DNA from: a virus
Length of the DNA stretch: 64,000 nt
IMG/VR virus record: IMGVR_UViG_3300025168_000072
Location: 1 to 64,000 of that record
Reading direction: 5' to 3' (one strand)
Under the pieces are notes generated by a model that did not search any database, had not been told where the DNA came from, and saw only the letters and a list, made by a program, of their open reading frames with translations. Positions 23,379 to 33,300 of this stretch are shown here, one piece after another (the stretch's first letter is position 1; every line of letters starts with the position of its first letter). A program made the translations under genes and the position numbers.

Positions 23379-25607
23379 ATGAATGTGGAGGCAGTCGGTC
23401 GCAACGATGTTCTTGTTAGATACAGGGATATTCACGGCAAAAGAAAGGAAAAGCGAATCAAAGAGTATTTGCCTTATTGTTATCTACGCACAGAAGACGC
23501 TTCTTGGTTTTCCGAAGGTGATGTGCAACATGGCTACACCGGTATGTTCGGTGAAGAGTTATCCAAAGTTTCGTGTTTCTCTCAATGGGATATACGGCAA
23601 CTCGCAAAGACCGGTGAAACATGGGAGGGTAATGTTCCCTTCACTAATCAGGTATTGACTAAGCGTGTGCGAGACGGTTTGGAACCTTTCGAGGCTTACG
23701 ACCATAGGGTATGGTATCTCGATGGTGAATGGAAAACAGGAACCGGTGAGATAACTATGCTCTCGGTCTATGATACTTTTACCGCTAATCTTTATTCTTG
23801 GGTTGTTATGCCAAACGGCATCTCTAAGGGAAAATACAGTATGTTGAAGGATGAATCAGGTAAAGAATACCACTACGATACACCCATAATCGTCTTTGAT
23901 ACGGAGGCCGAACTACTAAATCACTTCATTGGGTTCATGCGAAAGCAAGACCCCGACATCATCACCGGTTGGTATGTGAACGGTGCGGATATTAGCCAAA
24001 TCGTAAAGCGGTGCGGTAAGGTGAATGTGCGCGCTTCTCTCATGTCTCCTATCAACAAGTTAAGGTATGACTTTGGCGATTGGCAACAACCTATCGTTGG
24101 TCGAAACATCATTGACTTGATGCTCGCATTCCCTAAATTGTATGAATTGAAGAATGGCAAATTATCCGGCTACAAATTAGACGATGTGGCTTGGGAAGTA
24201 TTAGGGGAAAAGAAAGTAGAGTTACCCGACGGCCACGACACATACTACTCCGACCCCGTAAAGTATCTCGATTACAACCGACAGGATGTGCGCCTTCTAC
24301 CTCGGTTAAACAGAACCGTAAATGCTCTTGAGTATTTTGTTGCTGTTCAACATATCGCCCAATGCGAAATTCAATCCACTCCACACATTACCAAAGTGTT
24401 CACATGCCTCGCTTTGTCCGACCCTGAACTCGACCGACAACTCCCCTCCAAACCAATGTTTGACAAGGTAGATTATGACGGTGGAATTGTCATGGATGGT
24501 GAAACCGGATTCTATGAGAACATAGGTATTTTTGATGTAAAAGCAATGTATCATAGCAACGCCGCACTTCACAACATCTCTTGGGATATGCTCGATGAGA
24601 AAGGTAAAGATTGTGGCAACGGAACATCGTTTAATCAAGATAAGAAAGGTTTGCTTGTTCGACAGATGGATAGGATGACTACGCTACGAGATGAATACAA
24701 GGCATCAATGTGGGATGCTATAAATGATGAAGAAGTTACTCGATACGATGCTCTACAATACGCCACTAAGTCTCTTGTTGCCTCGATGTATGGTGTGGCG
24801 GGTGATTCTAAGTATGGTCTTTACCACCCTGAAATAGCGGCGGCTATCACATTTACCTCAAGAACAACACTAATGAGATTGAAGGACATTGCCGAAGAAA
24901 TGGGCCACGAAGTAGTTTACGGCCACACCGATTCGGTCATGTGTCGGGTAGATAGCCCAATCGTCGGTGAGGATTCGGTAAAGGAAATAAACGCTCAAAT
25001 GTTCCCTATCATAGTGCAGTTTGAGAAGTGGTCTAAGTCATTCCTTCTCATGGGTAAGAACAGATACACCGGACTTGTCTCATGGACTGATGGCGAACAC
25101 CACGAACCTAAGCGTTATGTTAAGGGAATAGAACTCAAGCAATCCCGTATGCCAACGGTGATGAAGAACGCTATGGGTCGGGTCATTGACGGCATCCTGA
25201 AGCGAGAAGATGAAGGCGTAGTCTCCGAAGAATTAGTTACTCTCATTGATAATGTTATCTCAAAACAAATCGACCCTCTACTACTTTGTATGAAGGGTAA
25301 ATTAAGTAAGGATTTGTCGAACTACCGTAGCGTTAGTGGTTCGGCGGCAGGGGCGCAATGGGCCAACCGCAACCTCGGTAAGTATTACCGTAAAGATGAT
25401 TACTTCTTGTGCGCTATAAATCCTGAAGGTAAATACTTGGCCTTTGACGAGCCTTCGGAATTGGAGGGTGTAGCGGAAATAGGCTACCGGACAATGGTTG
25501 AGCGTTTTATTATCTCTAAAGTAAAACCATACTACGAAGTCGCTAAGTGGGATTTGGGGCCGTTGCTTCGTGCTATGGATGGAAAAAGCAAGGTGGAATG
25601 GTTATGA
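23379..25607 (+). CDS. polB: Family B DNA polymerase
   Basis: 742 residues. Exonuclease motifs: YLDGEWKTGTGEIT (Exo I, D and E present, about 108), TGWYVNGADIS (Exo II, about 193) and YLDYNRQD (Exo III, about 300), so proofreading looks intact. Polymerase motifs: IFDVKAMYHSNA (motif A, with AMYHS for the usual SLYPS), KSLVASMYG (motif B) and VYGHTDSVM (motif C, first Asp of DTD replaced by His). The replicative polymerase of the virus. The C-terminus GKSKVEWL shares the tail of three methyltransferases and probably binds a clamp. The stop overlaps the next gene (ATGA). Confidence 0.95.
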   Translation: MNVEAVGRNDVLVRYRDIHGKRKEKRIKEYLPYCYLRTEDASWFSEGDVQHGYTGMFGEELSKVSCFSQWDIRQLAKTGETWEGNVPFTNQVLTKRVRDGLEPFEAYDHRVWYLDGEWKTGTGEITMLSVYDTFTANLYSWVVMPNGISKGKYSMLKDESGKEYHYDTPIIVFDTEAELLNHFIGFMRKQDPDIITGWYVNGADISQIVKRCGKVNVRASLMSPINKLRYDFGDWQQPIVGRNIIDLMLAFPKLYELKNGKLSGYKLDDVAWEVLGEKKVELPDGHDTYYSDPVKYLDYNRQDVRLLPRLNRTVNALEYFVAVQHIAQCEIQSTPHITKVFTCLALSDPELDRQLPSKPMFDKVDYDGGIVMDGETGFYENIGIFDVKAMYHSNAALHNISWDMLDEKGKDCGNGTSFNQDKKGLLVRQMDRMTTLRDEYKASMWDAINDEEVTRYDALQYATKSLVASMYGVAGDSKYGLYHPEIAAAITFTSRTTLMRLKDIAEEMGHEVVYGHTDSVMCRVDSPIVGEDSVKEINAQMFPIIVQFEKWSKSFLLMGKNRYTGLVSWTDGEHHEPKRYVKGIELKQSRMPTVMKNAMGRVIDGILKREDEGVVSEELVTLIDNVISKQIDPLLLCMKGKLSKDLSNYRSVSGSAAGAQWANRNLGKYYRKDDYFLCAINPEGKYLAFDEPSELEGVAEIGYRTMVERFIISKVKPYYEVAKWDLGPLLRAMDGKSKVEWL

Positions 25608-26806
25608 TATTGTATGAAGGGAATTGTTTACAAGAAATGAAGAAGTTACCCGATAACTCGGTTGATTCAATCGTTACCGACCCACCATACGGATTATCGT
25701 TTCTTGGTAAAAAGTGGGACTATGATGTTCCTTCTGTTGAGATTTGGAGAGAGGCTTTGAGAGTCTTGAAGCCCGGAGGACACCTTCTTTCATTTGCGGG
25801 TTCTCGCACTTATCACCGTATGGCGGTGAACATTGAAGACGCAGGGTTTGAAATCCGTGACCAGATTATGTGGGTCTATGGGTCGGGCTTTCCAAAGTCA
25901 ATGTCCGTCAGTAAAGCAATGGATAAGACCGCAGGTGCGGAACGAGAAATAGTGGGTCGAAACCCTAATTCAAGAGAGGAATGCGATAAATCGAATACAC
26001 TTTATGAATCGGGAACCGTTGGCAAAACTGATTACATTACTAAACCCGCTACACTTGAAGCGCAACAATGGGAGGGGTGGGGAACAGCCCTCAAACCGGC
26101 CCATGAGCCTATTGTCGTCGCCCGTAAGCCCCTCATCGGCACTATCGTTGAAAATGTGCTTGAGCATGGCACAGGTGGCTTGAACATTGATGGTTGCAGG
26201 GTTGAAACAGATGAGAAAATAGTATCAGGTGGGCAAGGTGTGACCGGCAGACCCGCACCTCATTCTGCCGACGAAAGAATAGGGCAAGCATTAGGTATGT
26301 TTCAACAAGGAACAAAAAACACCTTTGTTCAAAACCCAAAAGGTCGTTTCCCTGCTAATTTTATTCACGATGGCTCGGATGAAGTCGTGAGCCTGTTTCC
26401 TGATACGAAAGGTGCAACAAGTCGCACCGACACCGTTTCAACAGGAATGTTTGCCGGTGGGGATGCCGGAACTGTATATCCCGACTCCGGTTCCGCCGCA
26501 CGATTCTTTTACTGCGCCAAAGCGAGCAAAGCCGAGCGAAGCGCAGGTCTTGAAAATAACATACACCCAACCGTAAAGCCCGTTGCTTTGATGAAATACC
26601 TCTGCCGACTTGTTACGCCGCCAAACGGTATTGTTCTTGACCCGTTCATGGGTTCAGGAACAACAGGAATAGCCGCTAAGGTTGAAGGGTTTAATTTTAT
26701 CGGAATAGAAATGAATGTAGAATACCTTGCCATAGCCGAATCCAGAATCAATCATTGGGTCGAAGAATACGAAATAATTCATAAAACAAAGCATGAATGG
26801 GTTTAG
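25604..26806 (+). CDS. DNA N6-adenine methyltransferase, DPPY type
   Basis: 400 residues. IVTDPPYGLSFLGKKWDYD (about 24-42) is motif IV; motif I is DPFMGSGTTGIAAK near residue 345; a beta-class arrangement like the enzyme at 21513. An insert at 120-310 may be the target-recognition domain. It ends KTKHEWV, the shared tail. It is coupled to PolB by a 4-bp overlap, which suggests methylation linked to synthesis. Confidence 0.92.
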   Translation: MILYEGNCLQEMKKLPDNSVDSIVTDPPYGLSFLGKKWDYDVPSVEIWREALRVLKPGGHLLSFAGSRTYHRMAVNIEDAGFEIRDQIMWVYGSGFPKSMSVSKAMDKTAGAEREIVGRNPNSREECDKSNTLYESGTVGKTDYITKPATLEAQQWEGWGTALKPAHEPIVVARKPLIGTIVENVLEHGTGGLNIDGCRVETDEKIVSGGQGVTGRPAPHSADERIGQALGMFQQGTKNTFVQNPKGRFPANFIHDGSDEVVSLFPDTKGATSRTDTVSTGMFAGGDAGTVYPDSGSAARFFYCAKASKAERSAGLENNIHPTVKPVALMKYLCRLVTPPNGIVLDPFMGSGTTGIAAKVEGFNFIGIEMNVEYLAIAESRINHWVEEYEIIHKTKHEWV

Positions 26807-26849
26807 ATACATTTATAACTTAACTATACATGGGATAAGGTGAGAAGGC

Positions 26850-27179
26850 ATGAGCAACGGCATCCGACCAATGAAAAAGATGAGCGCGCACCAATTGACA
26901 GAAGCATTCGTCGCTATGAATCAGCGTCTTGATATGCTTACCCACGCCGTTGCCGCCGATGTTCAACGGCTAAATGTCATTGTGTTTCAATTCCTAAAGG
27001 CTATGGGTTTTGCCGAAGAGATAGTATGTCCTCATTGTGAAGTCATAAATATGCGGCCAAACATTGACGGTATCGAAGTAGATGACCGATGCGCCGAATG
27101 TGGTGGCAACTTGCTACCGTTGCCGGATGAAGTCTTCACCGATGCCGAAATCATGGATGTTCGGGTCGAACAGGAATGA
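26850..27179 (+). CDS. Helical protein with zinc ribbon
   Basis: 109 residues. Residues 12-55 are amphipathic helix; then CPHCEV and CAECGG form a zinc ribbon. AAGGTGAGAAGG precedes the ATG and a TATA-like TTTATAA lies near 26810. Unknown function. Confidence 0.5.
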   Translation: MSNGIRPMKKMSAHQLTEAFVAMNQRLDMLTHAVAADVQRLNVIVFQFLKAMGFAEEIVCPHCEVINMRPNIDGIEVDDRCAECGGNLLPLPDEVFTDAEIMDVRVEQE

Positions 27180-27227
27180 TAACCATTAAATGACATCTCA
27201 ATTCTATTAAAAATTAAGGTTATTTTT

Positions 27228-27491
27228 ATGAATTACATTGTTTCCTCTCAAAAGACAGAAGACTTAGAAGCGGCTATTAAAGAGCATGGTGCTTCTTCGG
27301 TATATTGGTTCACCGACAGCACAAACGAAAGATTGGCTCTAAAGTCCGGTCTTGGTCGAAACCATATTCTCTCAACCCAAAATCTTCAAAGCATGAAAAA
27401 TGCTCTTGAATTACTCGGTGAAGGGTGGGTAGAATACAAGGCTACTCCTAAACCAAAACCAAAGGCAAAAAAGGCTGAAAAGTCGGAATAA
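27228..27491 (+). CDS. Hypothetical protein with Lys/Pro tail
   Basis: 87 residues; a compact alpha/beta N-terminal domain and a C-terminal KPKPKPKAKKAEKSE tail. A TATA-like TTAAAAATTA near 27205 suggests a leaderless transcript. Function unknown. Confidence 0.5.
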   Translation: MNYIVSSQKTEDLEAAIKEHGASSVYWFTDSTNERLALKSGLGRNHILSTQNLQSMKNALELLGEGWVEYKATPKPKPKAKKAEKSE

Positions 27492-27512
27492 CAACCCTTA
27501 TATACCCCGCCA
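27489..27512 (+). promoter_or_regulatory. Class II promoter of the nuclease/primase unit
   Basis: ATAACAACCCTTATATACCC: TATA centre about 26 bp before the ATG at 27527, predicted leaderless. Nearly identical in layout to the PolB promoter. Confidence 0.7.
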
Positions 27513-27526
27513 CCAATGTATAATTG

Positions 27527-28459
27527 ATGACGGAAGAGGCGACAAGCACATACGACCCAACTAAGGTTACTGATGAATTAGTGCTTCGCGTAAGCAAGTC
27601 TTCATTCGGTCAATATTCTAAATGCCCTCGTCAGTATTGGTGGAACAAAATTGCTCTACCTGATTTGCGCTCGCCCCCAAGCGAGGCTATGGTGCGTGGT
27701 AGTGCTATCCATCAAGTTATGGAGGATGGACTGCGTGAAGTAACCGAGAACAAGGTAGCAACTATCTTAGCCGGTATCAACGACGACCTCCACATACCGT
27801 TCAGTAAATACGCTATCGAACAAGGTGTGCAAACAGAAGTAGCAGTAGACGCTCTTATCGAAATACTACAAGACATTACCCTCAATTGGGGCCACATTGA
27901 AGTGCTTGAATTAGAAGACAAGCATGTAATTCCTTACACTGTTGAATGCCTCGTAGAAGGCGAAGACGGTGAGGCTGAAACAATCCTATACCCCGTTGAA
28001 TTGGTCGGTATGATTGACGGTGTTTTCCGTATGCCTAATGGTAACATCGTTGTCGTTGAATTGAAGACCGGTAATGCGAACATGAGCAAATTGTCTCGGA
28101 CAAGAGGCGAGTTGGCATTCTACCGAAAGATGTTGGTGTTGGCAGGTTACGACGAACCAACACACTTCTTGACTATCATGCCTGATGCCGATGACTCCGA
28201 CTTGATTCTAAAATTAGAGGGTAAAAGAAACACTGAATTATTCTTTGGTATGACACAAGGTTTGGGTGTGTTGGAAAAGATTAACAGTAGAAGTATTACC
28301 GCTATGGAAAAGCGTTTGTCTAATGCCGTTCACGGTATTATGACTCAACAATGGCCTATCAAGTGGAATGAATACTTTTGCACCCAATGGTGTGATTTTC
28401 ATTTGTCGTGCAACGAAGAATTGCTCGGTGTGGGAACTTTGATAAACCAAGAACTGTGA
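27527..28459 (+). CDS. PD-(D/E)XK nuclease, Cas4/RecB-like with Cys cluster
   Basis: 310 residues. SKSSFGQYSKCPRQYWWNKI opens as in RecB/Cas4 nucleases. The catalytic core follows: GSAIHQVMEDGL (His), LVGMIDGVFRM (Asp) and VVELKTGN (E-x-K), then a QxxxY-like LAFYRKM. Cys at residue 24 plus C-terminal FCTQWCDFHLSC match the four-Cys iron-sulfur site of Cas4. Expected to resect or process DNA ends in recombination. Upstream of primase in the same unit. Confidence 0.85.
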   Translation: MTEEATSTYDPTKVTDELVLRVSKSSFGQYSKCPRQYWWNKIALPDLRSPPSEAMVRGSAIHQVMEDGLREVTENKVATILAGINDDLHIPFSKYAIEQGVQTEVAVDALIEILQDITLNWGHIEVLELEDKHVIPYTVECLVEGEDGEAETILYPVELVGMIDGVFRMPNGNIVVVELKTGNANMSKLSRTRGELAFYRKMLVLAGYDEPTHFLTIMPDADDSDLILKLEGKRNTELFFGMTQGLGVLEKINSRSITAMEKRLSNAVHGIMTQQWPIKWNEYFCTQWCDFHLSCNEELLGVGTLINQEL

Positions 28460-28468
28460 GAGATAAAT

Positions 28469-28618
28469 ATGCAAGTATGTGCCAAGTGTGATAGCGGGAT
28501 AGTGAGAACAGAAATGATGTTCCGTGTAACAGGTCAAGAAGGTAACGCCCCAGAAAAGATAGAAGTTAGCAAATGTGAAGGATGCGGGTTTCAATGGTCG
28601 AAAACAATGGACTCTTAA
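28469..28618 (+). CDS. TFIIS-like zinc-ribbon mini-protein
   Basis: 49 residues with CAKC near the N-terminus and CEGCGFQW near the C-terminus, a zinc-ribbon spacing like that of small transcription-factor ribbons. Short gaps to the nuclease and primase genes place it in the same unit. Function unknown. Confidence 0.55.
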   Translation: MQVCAKCDSGIVRTEMMFRVTGQEGNAPEKIEVSKCEGCGFQWSKTMDS

Positions 28619-28620
28619 AC

Positions 28621-29616
28621 ATGCCAAGAGAAATCGGACTCAAGCGTTCCGCTTGTTCCGATAAAAGCCGATTCAAACAATACATCAATTCACTTAACGG
28701 TAAAAGTAATCTCTACACATCACTCTATTCTTTCCGAGACAAAGACCCTAATGCTTCATGGAAATTCGATGCAAACAGCGCAGTAATTGATAGAGCATGG
28801 TGGGATTTTGATGCCGGAGAACGGGGAGACATTGAACAGGTCAAACAGGATGTTGCCACCCTCGTTAGCCGATTGGATGGTGATGTTCGATTGGTCGCAA
28901 CGGGTAGAGGGTTTCACATTCACCAACTGTTCAAGCGGTCTGTCATGGGATTCGATTTTCACAACCACCTCTCTCGATACCAACAAATGATGGCGAGTGG
29001 TTTGAAGACACTTGACGGATATGCTTTTCCCGCAAAACTAACTCGTATACCGAACACATACAATGCGACCCGTCGCCGTTGGGCTGTCTCGATACCAACG
29101 ACTTGTTTCATGGCCGACCCTATGGGCTTCGATATTCCTAAGTCTCCGGTTCGTGCTTATCTCCGCCACTGTCCTTTCTTGGGAGAGGGTAGACAATCCA
29201 ATTTTGATTTTCCGGTATGGGTGGCACAGAACCCACAGCAAGAAGTCGTTATGAGTAAATTCGACGGCGAGATAGGTAGTGCAGGTGAAATACCTATCAT
29301 GCCATGTCTCGATAGTGCAGTTAGGGCCGATAACCCAACACACCCTGTTCGGGTAGCCCTCGTTCAACACATGGCTCAGGAACTCCGTTGGTTCTCCGAC
29401 CCTAAATCCCTATCTCAAGAGGAACGGGGAGAGATAGAAGATGTGATATTTGACTACATCAAATCGTTGGGTTGGAGAGACTTTAACCCACACCGAACGC
29501 GACAAGGTATTAGGACTAATTTAGATTATGACAATGCACCTTCTTGTCGTTGGTTTCACCTTAGAGGCATGTGTAAAGGTATATGTTGGCGATATGACGG
29601 GACAATAGGTTCTTAA
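28621..29616 (+). CDS. priS: Archaeo-eukaryotic DNA primase (PriS-like) with C-terminal Cys motif
   Basis: 331 residues. The catalytic DxD is WWDFDAGE (about residue 59), the sxH motif is GRGFHIHQLF (about 96) and the third motif is TRIPNTYNATRRRW (about 140), as in AEP primases. The C-terminal CRWFHLRGMCKGICW resembles the end of the PriL iron-sulfur domain, hinting at a fused small/large arrangement in one chain. It makes primers for PolB. An upstream in-frame start at 28582 would overlap the zinc-ribbon gene, so 28621 is chosen. Confidence 0.85.
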   Translation: MPREIGLKRSACSDKSRFKQYINSLNGKSNLYTSLYSFRDKDPNASWKFDANSAVIDRAWWDFDAGERGDIEQVKQDVATLVSRLDGDVRLVATGRGFHIHQLFKRSVMGFDFHNHLSRYQQMMASGLKTLDGYAFPAKLTRIPNTYNATRRRWAVSIPTTCFMADPMGFDIPKSPVRAYLRHCPFLGEGRQSNFDFPVWVAQNPQQEVVMSKFDGEIGSAGEIPIMPCLDSAVRADNPTHPVRVALVQHMAQELRWFSDPKSLSQEERGEIEDVIFDYIKSLGWRDFNPHRTRQGIRTNLDYDNAPSCRWFHLRGMCKGICWRYDGTIGS

Positions 29617-29639
29617 ATCAAAGTCGGGTGTTTCAATAC

Positions 29640-30362
29640 ATGAGCGACCCATTACTCATAGACCGAAGGGAAAATGAAAAGTTAATTCACAAGTTATTGG
29701 CTAAGATGGGCGACCACGACCAAGACCCAAAAGGGACTGCCAAAGTATTGCATCTCAATTCAGGAGACTACATTCTCGGTGATTGGGGAGTAGAGGCAAA
29801 GGAAATCAACGACCTCTACAATAGCATATTAGGGATTGGTCGCACTCGAACAATCGTAGCCCAACTTCACGACCTATGCGAGACATTTGACAAACCGTTC
29901 CTCGTCGTTTACAATCGCGAATTGAAACCTTGGTTTCACGGTAGAAGACCAACCGCAAGAGAACTAAGCGAAGAGAGAGTGAAAATGGCTACGGTGATTA
30001 AATCTTTCAAGATGACAATGCACCAACGGTTCCCTAAATTACACTTTCTTCAATTGAATACTATGGATGACTTCGTAGATTGGTTATACACCAACCACCG
30101 ACAAAATGTAATTGCGAAAGTGAAACCGCCTATTGAACATCAGGCCAAGCCGGTGATTCGACACCATGACTCTCGAATCAAGACTTTGATGAACTGTGGT
30201 GTAACTGCCGAACAAGCGGAAAAATTACTGTTAAAGTATTCCTCAATCCCGATTCTACTACGCAAAAACACCAAACAAAAGGACATGATGAAGTGCGCTC
30301 GAATCACCCGCAAACAAGCAAAAAGAATACTTGCGTTGAGAGATACTTTCAGTAAGGATTGA
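29640..30362 (+). CDS. ERCC4-domain nuclease with helix-hairpin-helix (XPF/Hef-type)
   Basis: 240 residues. LIDRRENEKL (residues 5-14), LNSGDYILGDWGVEAKEINDL (about 40-60; V-E-x-K in place of ERK) and the following helix fit the ERCC4 nuclease fold. The last 70 residues contain two helix-hairpin-helix-like segments (NCGVTAEQAEKLLLKYSS, CARITRKQAKRILAL). Such enzymes cut branched DNA. It converges on the tail gene: its end overlaps the 3' end of the minus-strand gene by 14 bp. Confidence 0.8.
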   Translation: MSDPLLIDRRENEKLIHKLLAKMGDHDQDPKGTAKVLHLNSGDYILGDWGVEAKEINDLYNSILGIGRTRTIVAQLHDLCETFDKPFLVVYNRELKPWFHGRRPTARELSEERVKMATVIKSFKMTMHQRFPKLHFLQLNTMDDFVDWLYTNHRQNVIAKVKPPIEHQAKPVIRHHDSRIKTLMNCGVTAEQAEKLLLKYSSIPILLRKNTKQKDMMKCARITRKQAKRILALRDTFSKD

Positions 30363-33300
30363 ACCCTTGTGAACTCGTAGACATTCCCTTCATGCTATAC
30401 CGTTGAAAGTTAATTCTTGTGTTATGCAACACCAAAGATGAATAGGATGCGTTGTCATCTCCCGACCCTGATGTTCTTGTTAAGGTAATAGTAATATTGT
30501 TGCCTCCTGTTTCAGCACCGTTGAGGTTGCCGGACAACAAAGCCATAGACTGTTTTTCTTCGTCTCCACCAAAGGTTACTGTTCGACTTATACTATTCCC
30601 TGTCTCTTCGCACTTTGCCGAAACTGTCAAAATTGCTCTCGACTCCACATTACCACCAAGACTGTAAGAACAATCAATCGTTATTATTTCATCGGACACA
30701 TCATCGGGAACTCGAACACTGATTGAGTGCGATTGGGTGGGCCGGTTGCTCGATTCGGGGTCTACTATTCCTGAAAACACCATACCTTCACCCGACATGG
30801 TAGATGTGGCGGATGCGGCAAATGAAGTGTCTCCGATACCCTCTACGCTACGCTGTGTGTTCATAGGGGGTGCAGACCTCGCTTGACCGAGAAGGCCGAA
30901 GGAAGCGTCGGAAACACCGTTTTCTAAGAAGTCCATTCTACCGGAAACTTTCGCATGTATTCCCGAAGCCAACATATTACCTGATACGCTGTTTGAAAAC
31001 GCACCTCCACCCACTTGAGTAAACCGACCACCCTCTATTTGAGAGGGGCTAAATGGTGTCGAACCTATTGGGCCGCTTGATGGTGGGGTATATGGCGTTC
31101 CTGTTCCTCCGCCTGTTCCTCCGCCGGTAGAAGGTGGAACATCAGGTTTCGGTATCGGTGGGGTAGTTCCGCCACCACCACCGCCACCAACAACGGGCGA
31201 ACCTCGACCTCGCGATACTGTGGGGTATAGGAACGACGATAGACCGCCTTCATCCTTTGTTTGGTCGCGCTCTAAAGACAATTGAACACTTTCGGTAGAT
31301 GAGCCGGTAGCCGACCAATTTATTTTTTGGATTGACAATGCTTCGGATGATAGACCCAAACCACTATCGGTAAAAGCAACTGTTGTTCCGGGTCGCCATC
31401 GGATGTCGGGAACGATATTGACTCTCGGACAATACCATGCGTTGCGGTAATCGAAAGCACCGGTCATGTTCGCATACTGTCTCAATCCGAGGGGGAATAG
31501 ACTATTAGCGTTGGTTGCACTGAAATTAGTTACTCCCGTTGCTGTGTTGATGTGGTGGGCGTTGTGTAGAATACCTGATGCCGTCGGGTCGCCGCAACGA
31601 TGCCGTAGTATGTCCTTGAGATAATCTACATTTACGGAAATAACAATTCTTTCGCTACCCGATTGAGAAGTCCAATATGTCGAAGGAATGGCAATCTCGT
31701 AGAATCCGTTTCTCTTAACATCTACCGTCGTAGTTACCACTGAAGCAACCTCCATACTTGGGGAGAACTGTGCAGTAGTAGAGTAATCCGTAGCGAACTC
31801 CGGCTGTGGGTCTTGAACGAAAACGGGGTTGCTCAAACCAACGGTGAACTCGGCGTTTTCTATGTCCGTTCCTGATTGACCGTCTTTAAGTGCAATCCAT
31901 ATTCTCAAATCGTCTGCGTTTGCAGTCATACTTGTAACCGGTGTTTTGGTCGGTATGTGAACAATTTGAACTGCGTGAGCGAGACTGTTTGCGCCCCACC
32001 AATAAAAATTATTATCGTATGTTACTACTTGAGCCGCATTTGTTCCTTGTGCGGTAATCCCTGCTCCGTATCTATCCCTGTTGAACTCGTCGGAACCGTC
32101 GGTTCCCATATGACCGTCAAGGGCGTTCTGTGTGCCACAAAACATAATACCGTTTACAGCACACCAAACACCGTTATAATCTACACTTGGGGCGTGAACA
32201 TCGTTATTCGACACATTGAAAATAGTATTACCAACCACCCCTCTTTCGGTGTGGCGGTAAGTATCGGCAACATATCCGTATCTCCCTTGGTCGAGCATCT
32301 TGTCGGTAAATGTTGTGTCCTTCAAAACATTTCCCGCAATACTAATTGACTTTTTCTTCGTCTTAAAGTATTCTTCTTTAGCGACCGCCTCCGCCTCCGG
32401 TTCATTTGTTACTTCAGGCATCTCAATGATTTTCCACCTGTATGTTTGGTTGAGTGTGGGTGTGGGGAAATCGGTAAAAGAAATACCGTTATTGTAATAC
32501 ACTCTTACATTGGTTATGTGTGAACCCATCTCGGCATCCAAACTACTCACCGAAAGAATATCGCGATTCACAACTTCTCCCGAATTGTAAGAAGGTCTTA
32601 CCTCTAATTTATTATCTCTACCTATTTGATAAGTCATTGGTAATCGCAAAGAATTGTAGTAACCAAAACCTGTGCTTTCGTTAGTTTGTTTTATGATAGA
32701 AAAGATAGATTTTCCACCTCGCATATCGGCGGCGGAACCGAAAGAATCATGGTTGGTGTTGCCTCCGTCGGTAGTCATGTTGTTTGATAGTGGGACTGAA
32801 CCTATGTCATACCAACAAGGGGTTGCCGCTTGAGCGAGCCAAGTGTTCGATAGCATGAACGACCACAAAAACCTCATCTTGTCGGAGAACCAATATGTGC
32901 CTATGTTCGGGCTTGTTACGAACCCATCAACTTTCATCAAGAATCTAAGAGAGTATCGTGGGCTTACGCTTGCGACAATAACTACTTGGTCGTATGCGCC
33001 CGACGCATTCTGTTGGCTTGCGGCATTCAAGGCTATTTCTAAGGAGATGCCTTGAGCCTTTATTACATCGTTCATCATTAACTCTTCGAGGTATTCTTCG
33101 GCAAGTGTCGGATAAGAAACCCAATTCCTACCGGTATCAGGTTCAAGGTAAACACCAAACAATTGTTCAGGTATACTGATAGTGTTTCCACTCGCAACTG
33201 TTTGCGTAGTTCCTCCGGTTTCGTTTGCTATGTTTGCACCTGTAATAGTAAGTGTCGTCGCCGTAACTGCTGTTATTTGTGCAACCCATTTCTGTGTAAC

